Shown here in pieces: positions 46,445 to 51,257 of a stretch of DNA of 51,257 nt. Under the pieces are notes generated by a model that did not search any database, had not been told where the DNA came from, and saw nothing but the letters and a program-made list of their open reading frames with translations. The stretch is from Sphingomonas sp. CCH21-G11 (GTDB lineage Bacteria; Pseudomonadota; Alphaproteobacteria; Sphingomonadales; Sphingomonadaceae), in the NCBI RefSeq assembly GCF_001555965.1, contig NZ_LSHX01000046.1, forward strand, positions 1 to 51,257, given 5' to 3'. Both the position numbers and the translations under genes were made by a program. Numbering within the stretch: the stretch's first letter is position 1; every line of letters begins with the position of its first letter.

Positions 46445-47656
46445 CTATCCGCGCGCCGGGCAGCTCGGCGTTGGGATCGGCACGAAATCCTCGCGCGGGC
46501 GGCCGTCGATCGCGTAGAGCCGCTCCGCCGGCAGTTTGAACACCAGCCCCGACGCGGGCAGCGCAAAGTCGTAGACCGCCCCCAGCAACCCGGCCATGCG
46601 GTCGCCGCAAACCGGGACCCCGATCGCGGCAAAGGCGATGGCGATCCCCTCCCCCATGCTGCCCGTCCAGCGACCGACCCGGATCGCGACGGGCTTGGGC
46701 CGCGACTTGCCGGCGCGGGGCAGCACCTGCTCGATCCATTGCCGGGGGATGCCCGTCTCGCGCTCCTCCGCGGGATAGCGATGGACCTGATAACCGGTCG
46801 GCGCCGTCACGAACCAGCCGATCATCGCCCGCGCGACGCTCGTATTGCCGCCGCCCGGCGTATCGGTCAGATCGATCGTCAGTCGGGCCGAGGCCGGGAT
46901 CGCAGCGACCGCGCGGTCGAACGCGGCGATCGTCGCCTGATCACCCAGCGCATTGTTGATCCGGATGGTCACGCCCCCGTCCGCGTCAGTAATCACGCGC
47001 AGCGGCGGCCGTGGCGGCGCGTCGGCATAGAGCGTGGCGAGCGTCAGCTCCCGGGTCCCGCCGCGACCTGCGAAGGTCAGCCGACGGGGCCGGTCGCGCC
47101 GGCCCGCCGCCAGCACGCGCGCGGCATAGCTGCGCGCCTCCGCACCACCGCGCGCGACCCCGACCGATTGCCAGAACGCCGCGATCGCCCGGTCGATCGG
47201 CACATCGTCGACCGCGACCAGACGGTCGCCGGCCACCACCCCCGCGCGCGCCGCCGGGGTGTCGGGACGCACCGCATCGACGCGATATGCGCCGTCGCGC
47301 TCGACGATCCACAGGTCGGCATAGCTCGGCACGAGCGCCCAGCTGTCGTCGAACGCGCTGCCGGTGATCGCATGGTGATCCGCCAGGCTCGCGATGCGGT
47401 TCTCGGCGTAGCGCAGCAGCGAGTCGCTGTCGTGCACCGCCGCCCGCTGCGCCGCCAGCTGCGGTGAATCGGGCACCCGGCCATCGGGTCCCAGCCGTTC
47501 GGGATAGGCGTAATTCTCGACGATGATCCGGTCGAGCGCCGCCGCGTCGCCGGCATAGTCCGGCGTGGCCGCGCCGACCAGGACCGGCGCCGCGACCAGC
47601 GCCAGCATCCCCCGAACCCGGACGAATCGCCCCCTAGATGTGAAGCGCCCGCCCAT
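46445..47656 (-). CDS. S41-family peptidase-like protein, exported
   Basis: About 403 aa. An Arg-rich segment and hydrophobic stretch (VRVRGMLALVAAPVLVGAA) form a signal peptide. A PDZ-like part (PAARAGVVAGDRLVAVDDVPIDRA) precedes the tail-specific peptidase domain with DLTDTPGGGNTS and the probable nucleophile Ser in GRWTGSMGEGIA. The start is unsure: Met at 47656 gives a normal signal n-region but overlaps lpdA by 23 nt; Met at 47608 avoids the overlap but leaves no charged n-region. The role is probably periplasmic protein or peptide degradation. Confidence 0.8.
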   Translation of the reverse strand: MGGRFTSRGRFVRVRGMLALVAAPVLVGAATPDYAGDAAALDRIIVENYAYPERLGPDGRVPDSPQLAAQRAAVHDSDSLLRYAENRIASLADHHAITGSAFDDSWALVPSYADLWIVERDGAYRVDAVRPDTPAARAGVVAGDRLVAVDDVPIDRAIAAFWQSVGVARGGAEARSYAARVLAAGRRDRPRRLTFAGRGGTRELTLATLYADAPPRPPLRVITDADGGVTIRINNALGDQATIAAFDRAVAAIPASARLTIDLTDTPGGGNTSVARAMIGWFVTAPTGYQVHRYPAEERETGIPRQWIEQVLPRAGKSRPKPVAIRVGRWTGSMGEGIAIAFAAIGVPVCGDRMAGLLGAVYDFALPASGLVFKLPAERLYAIDGRPREDFVPIPTPSCPARG

Positions 47657-49034
47657 AGGCCCCCAGCACGCTTTCATGCATCATCTCGCTCAGCGTCGGG
47701 TGCGGGAACACCGTGTTCATCAACTCGGCCTCGGTCGTTTCCAGCGTCTTGCCGACGGTATAGCCCTGGATCAGCTCGGTGACTTCGGCGCCGACCATGT
47801 GTGCGCCCAGAAGCTCGCCGGTCCTGGCGTCGAACACCGTCTTGATGAAGCCTTCGGCCTCGCCCAGCGCGATGGCCTTGCCGTTGCCGATGAAGGGGAA
47901 ATTGCCGACCTTGACCTCGTAACCCGCCTCCTTCGCCTTCGCCTCGGTCAGGCCGACGCTGGCGACCTGCGGGTGGCAATAGGTGCAGCCGGGGATGTTG
48001 CGCGGATCCATCGCGTGCGGATGGCCGCCGGCGATCGCCTCGACCGCGATCACGCCCTCGTGGCTCGCCTTGTGCGCCAGCCACGGCGGCGCGGTGATGT
48101 CGCCGATCGCCCAGATGCCGGGGACGTTGGTGGCGCAATCCGGCCCGGTCTTCAGGAAGCCGCGATCGTCCATCGCGACGCCGAGCTCCTTCAGCCCTAT
48201 ATTCTCGGTGTTGGGCACGATGCCGACCGCGACGATGACGTGGCTGAACTCCTCGGTCGTTTCCTTGCCCGCCTTGTCCTTCAGCTTGGCCTTCACGCCG
48301 TTCGCGCCGACTTCCAGCCCGTTGACGCCCGCGCCGGTCATGATCGTCATGCCCTGCTTGGTCAGCGCCTTTTCGAGGAAGGTCGACACGTCATGGTCCT
48401 CGACGGGCACGATGCGGTCCATCATTTCGACCACGGTCACCTTGGCGCCCATGTCGTTGTAGAAGCTGGCGAACTCGATCCCGATCGCGCCGGAGCCGAT
48501 GACGAGCAGCCTGGTCGGCATCTCGGTCGGCACCATGGCGTGGCGATAGGTCCACACCCGCTTGCCGTCCGACTTGGCAAAGGGCAGCTCGCGCGCCCGC
48601 GCGCCGGTGGCGACGATGATGTTCTTCGCGGTCAGCTCGGTCGCCTTCCCGTCCTTGTCGGTGACGGTCAGCTTGCCCTTTCCGGTCAGCTTGCCCTCGC
48701 CCATGTGCACGGCGATCTTGTTCTTCTTCATCAGGTGGGTGACCCCCTGATTGAGCTGCTTGGCGACGCCGCGCGACCGCTTGACCACCGCGTCCAGGTC
48801 GGCGCTGATCTTTTCCGCTGCCAGCCCGTAGTCCTTGGCGTGCTGCATGTAGTGGAAGATCTCGGCCGAACGCAGCAGCGCCTTGGTGGGGATGCAGCCC
48901 CAGTTGAGGCAGATGCCGCCCAGCGTCTCGCGCTCGACGATCGCGGTCTTGAGCCCCAGCTGGCTCGCCCGGATCGCCGCGACATAGCCCCCCGGCCCGG
49001 AGCCAAGGACGATCAGGTCATAGGTGTCAGTCAT
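47634..49034 (-). CDS. lpdA: Dihydrolipoyl dehydrogenase (E3)
   Basis: A 466-aa flavoprotein that reoxidises dihydrolipoyl groups of 2-oxoacid dehydrogenase complexes. FAD motif GSGPGGYVAA, redox pair Cys42/Cys47 in GGICLNWGCIPTK, NAD motif IGSGAIGIEFA and the C-terminal PHPTLSE with the catalytic His are all intact. The ATG at 49034 overlaps the HEPN gene by 8 nt. No strong ribosome-binding site is visible before it, so it may depend on coupling to the inserted HEPN frame. Confidence 0.97.
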   Translation of the reverse strand: MTDTYDLIVLGSGPGGYVAAIRASQLGLKTAIVERETLGGICLNWGCIPTKALLRSAEIFHYMQHAKDYGLAAEKISADLDAVVKRSRGVAKQLNQGVTHLMKKNKIAVHMGEGKLTGKGKLTVTDKDGKATELTAKNIIVATGARARELPFAKSDGKRVWTYRHAMVPTEMPTRLLVIGSGAIGIEFASFYNDMGAKVTVVEMMDRIVPVEDHDVSTFLEKALTKQGMTIMTGAGVNGLEVGANGVKAKLKDKAGKETTEEFSHVIVAVGIVPNTENIGLKELGVAMDDRGFLKTGPDCATNVPGIWAIGDITAPPWLAHKASHEGVIAVEAIAGGHPHAMDPRNIPGCTYCHPQVASVGLTEAKAKEAGYEVKVGNFPFIGNGKAIALGEAEGFIKTVFDARTGELLGAHMVGAEVTELIQGYTVGKTLETTEAELMNTVFPHPTLSEMMHESVLGAYGRALHI

Positions 49035-49701
49035 CTTTGGAGGATACCTTTTCCAAACCAAATTTCTGTTCTGCGGTGACATCCATATAAGCAGCCATCC
49101 GAGAGACGTCCTCCAGCACGGGCATCACCTCTGGGATAGAGACTGGTGTCCCCTGCTTGCGACCCCCACTATTAAAATCGACGCGATAACGATAATCTGC
49201 ACGGCCACGATTATGGACAAGGGCATTGCGTATTTCAACGTAACTTTTCAATCTTACGAGTTCATCATCTGACTCAAAAATATAGAACTTAAACAATTTC
49301 TGAAGCTTATCAGACAGACTTTCTATACTTTCGTACGAGAAACCTCGAAGAAGCTGGTCAAGCGCCATTATTCTTTGTTCCGAAATGTTTTCTTGGAAAA
49401 TTGCCCTTCGATCAATTTGACCCGAAGGTATCATCTCCGGTCTTGAAGAGAATATTTCTGCTAACAAATCCACAATGTAGGTCTGGAAATTATCAATGAC
49501 GCGCTGAAATGTCATTTCGTCCATCATCCTCATGACTATGTTCACGTGCTGATAATGGGACTGATAACTGTCGAACGACTCCACGAAGGGCTTCAGACTG
49601 GCCCACAGTCGTGCGTAAACCTGCTCTATCCGATGAGCCTCGTCCACATAGCGGTAAAGCGCAAAAGTGGGCCTTTCCGGAAACATGCTCGCATCAATCA
49701 T
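49027..49701 (-). CDS. HEPN-domain protein, horizontally acquired
   Basis: A 224-aa, mostly helical protein. EIRNALVHNRG contains the HEPN ribonuclease-type motif Rx4H (Arg158 and His163 with Asn159). The rest matches no family that I can name with certainty; a RiboL-PSP-HEPN-like assignment is possible. Base composition is strikingly AT-rich compared with both neighbours, and codon use differs, so it was acquired by transfer. The ATG at 49701 overlaps the thioesterase stop (ATGA) and the stop overlaps lpdA by 8 nt. A later Met (49686) is possible. HEPN proteins often act as toxins or in anti-phage defence; no MNT-type partner is seen beside it. Confidence 0.72.
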   Translation of the reverse strand: MIDASMFPERPTFALYRYVDEAHRIEQVYARLWASLKPFVESFDSYQSHYQHVNIVMRMMDEMTFQRVIDNFQTYIVDLLAEIFSSRPEMIPSGQIDRRAIFQENISEQRIMALDQLLRGFSYESIESLSDKLQKLFKFYIFESDDELVRLKSYVEIRNALVHNRGRADYRYRVDFNSGGRKQGTPVSIPEVMPVLEDVSRMAAYMDVTAEQKFGLEKVSSKDD

Positions 49702-50093
49702 ATCGTTTTTATCACTCGCGGCCGCTTGTGCGCGTCGATCGCGACGAACACGAACCGCGCCTGCGTCACCCGGCATTGTTCCTCCTGGTGGCGGTCGCGC
49801 CGCCAGGCTTCGACCTCGATCGTCATCGACGTGCGGCCGACGCGGACCAGTTCGGCATAGACCGACACTTCGTCGCCGACCGCGACGGGCGCGTGGAACT
49901 GCATTCCGTCCATCGCGATCGTCACCGCCCGCCCCTTGGCATAGCGCGCCGCGACCAGGCCGGCGGCCATGTCCATCTGGCTCATCAGCCAGCCGCCGAA
50001 GATGTCGCCATAGGCATTGGCATCCGCGGGCATCGTCGTCACCCGGATCGCGGGCTGGCCCGATGGCGGCGTCGCGGCGTCGGGATCAGCCAC
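49698..50093 (-). CDS. Acyl-CoA thioesterase, YciA-like hotdog protein
   Basis: A 131-aa hotdog-fold thioesterase. TTMPADANAYGDIFGGWLMSQMDMAAGL is the active-site helix region, with Asp and Asn/Ala-Gly features of the YciA/BFIT type; RAVTIAMDGMQFHAPVAVGDEV follows. It hydrolyses acyl-CoA esters. The start is GTG at 50093, overlapping the previous gene by 8 nt. The last residues (VIKTI) lie in the AT-rich inserted DNA, so the natural C terminus may have been changed by the HEPN gene insertion. Confidence 0.87.
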   Translation of the reverse strand: MADPDAATPPSGQPAIRVTTMPADANAYGDIFGGWLMSQMDMAAGLVAARYAKGRAVTIAMDGMQFHAPVAVGDEVSVYAELVRVGRTSMTIEVEAWRRDRHQEEQCRVTQARFVFVAIDAHKRPRVIKTI

Positions 50094-50304
50094 GCGCGGC
50101 GTGGTCCTTGGCCCGATCCTTCGCCAGCGCTTCGCGCACCGGGCGCACCCCCATCAGCAGGACGACGACGAACGCGACCGAACCGACCAGCCAGATGTCG
50201 TTGCGCCCGAGCGGATAGGACCAGGCCGACGCCCAGGTAATCGCCACCGTCGCCACCAGCCCGGCGGCGATGTGGAGCAACTCGACCAGCGTGTGACGGC
50301 CCAT
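50086..50304 (-). CDS. Small membrane protein in the pdh gene string
   Basis: A 72-aa protein with two hydrophobic helices (ELLHIAAGLVATVAITWAS and DIWLVGSVAFVVVLLMGV) and a basic C terminus. I do not recognise it. It lies 19 nt after the E2 gene and overlaps the thioesterase gene by 8 nt, so it is part of the same transcript. Confidence 0.65.
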   Translation of the reverse strand: MGRHTLVELLHIAAGLVATVAITWASAWSYPLGRNDIWLVGSVAFVVVLLMGVRPVREALAKDRAKDHAARG

Positions 50305-50323
50305 CGCCCGCCCTCCCCCGTGA

Positions 50324-51257
50324 TCAGGCGATGAAGCTCAGCGGCTGTTCCACCAGCGCCTTGAACGCCTGCATCAACTGCGCGCCGTCCGCACCATCGA
50401 TCGCGCGATGGTCGAAGCTGCCGGTCGCCGACATGACGGTTGCGACCTGCAACGCATCGTCGATCACCACCGGCCGCTTCTCGCCCGCGCCGACCGCCAG
50501 GATCATGCCCTGCGGCGGATTGATGACCGCGTCGAACTGGGTGATGCCGAACATGCCCATGTTCGAGATGCTGGCGGTACCGCCCTGATATTCCTCGGGC
50601 TTGAGCTTGTTGTCCTTGGCGCGTGCGGCCAGTTCCTTCATCTCGATCGAGATCGCGGACAGGCTCTTGCTCGCGGCATCGCGGATGATCGGGGTGATCA
50701 GGCCCGACGGCGTCGATACCGCCACCGACACGTCGGCGCGGCTGTACTTGACCAGCGTGTCGCCGGCGAAGGTGACGTTGCACTTGGGCGTCTGGATCAG
50801 CGCGACGCCCAGTGCCTTGATCAGCATGTCGTTGACGCTCAGCTTGACCCCGCGCGCCTCGAGCGACTTGTTCAGCTCGCCGCGCAGCTTGAGCAGCGCA
50901 TCCAGCCGGACATCGACGGTCAGGTAGATGTGCGGGATCGTCTGTTTCGCCTCGGTCAGGCGGCGCGCGATCGTCTTGCGGATGTTGGAAAGCTTCTCGA
51001 CTTCGTGCGGGATCGTTTCGTCATACCACACCGCCTTGGGCTCGGTCGGCGCGGCGGGTGCCGGGGCAGGCGTGGCGGCCGGCGCGGGCGCGGGGGCAGC
51101 AGATGTGGCCGGTGCGGGCGCAGCGCCCGGTTTCGCGCCCTCCAGGTCCGCCTTGATGATGCGGCCGGCCGGTCCGCTGCCCGCCAGAGCGGACAGGTCG
51201 ATCCCCTTTTCGGCGGCGATGCGGCGCGCGAGCGGGCTCGCCTTGACACGATCACCC
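50324..51257 (-). CDS. pdhC: Pyruvate dehydrogenase E2 (dihydrolipoamide acetyltransferase), 3' part
   Basis: A 310-residue C-terminal part of E2; the 5' part with the lipoyl domain lies beyond the right edge. The peripheral-subunit-binding domain is at the left of the frame ([36 protein letters not shown]), followed by an Ala/Pro linker (51040-51130). The catalytic domain ends with [14 protein letters not shown], which contains the active-site His and Asp. The sequence resembles pyruvate E2 more than 2-oxoglutarate E2. lpdA nearby supports this. Confidence 0.92.
   Translation of the reverse strand, partial: GDRVKASPLARRIAAEKGIDLSALAGSGPAGRIIKADLEGAKPGAAPAPATSAAPAPAPAATPAPAPAAPTEPKAVWYDETIPHEVEKLSNIRKTIARRLTEAKQTIPHIYLTVDVRLDALLKLRGELNKSLEARGVKLSVNDMLIKALGVALIQTPKCNVTFAGDTLVKYSRADVSVAVSTPSGLITPIIRDAASKSLSAISIEMKELAARAKDNKLKPEEYQGGTASISNMGMFGITQFDAVINPPQGMILAVGAGEKRPVVIDDALQVATVMSATGSFDHRAIDGADGAQLMQAFKALVEQPLSFIA

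Overview
The window is GC-rich alphaproteobacterial chromosome, most likely from the Sphingomonadaceae. The evidence is the hopanoid cluster order, the ribosomal superoperon without rpmJ, infA or rpsD, the 5' end of dxs beside the hopanoid genes, and the style of the palindromic repeats. Nothing here fixes genus or species.

Layout. (1) 1-15844: a nearly complete hopanoid locus. The minus strand carries the 5' end of dxs, then hpnL, hpnJ and hpnI. The plus strand carries hpnA-hpnB-hpnC-hpnD-hpnE-shc, joined by 1-4 nt stop/start overlaps, then hpnG. The minus strand continues with hpnH and ispH, and the plus strand with hpnM (MlaC-like) and an mlaA-type lipoprotein gene. HpnD, HpnC and HpnE turn farnesyl diphosphate into squalene, Shc cyclises it, HpnH and HpnG add and trim the adenosyl side chain, HpnI and HpnJ decorate the head group, and HpnM/MlaA probably move lipid between membranes. 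dxs and ispH, the first and last steps of the MEP pathway, sit in the same locus. hpnK is not present. (2) 15894-22290: guaA, two small hypothetical genes, a LysR regulator divergent from a SnoaL-like gene, and a secreted prolyl oligopeptidase. (3) 22395-43714: the str-S10-spc-alpha superoperon on the minus strand, from rpsL (upstream) to rplQ (downstream), including secY, adk, rpoA, tuf and fusA. It is interrupted by one SRPBCC gene, one GIY-YIG nuclease gene and several palindromic repeat doublets. (4) 44044-47656: a bactofilin, a periplasmic amidohydrolase, a MAPEG protein and an S41-like peptidase. (5) 47634-51257: the end of the pyruvate dehydrogenase gene string (E2, small membrane protein, thioesterase, lpdA), into which an AT-rich HEPN-domain gene has been fitted with overlaps on both sides.

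The most interesting signals are: the GIY-YIG nuclease gene between tuf and rpsJ, bracketed by 36-nt inverted repeats (34 of 36 identical) whose family recurs as inverted doublets in other gaps of the same superoperon, which suggests a nuclease-linked palindrome system analogous to RAYT/REPIN; the foreign HEPN gene inside the pdh string; a 377-bp hairpin-rich gap between rpsJ and rplC; and a 10-bp hairpin directly before the guaA start codon. All positions and motifs were read by eye. No database search was run.
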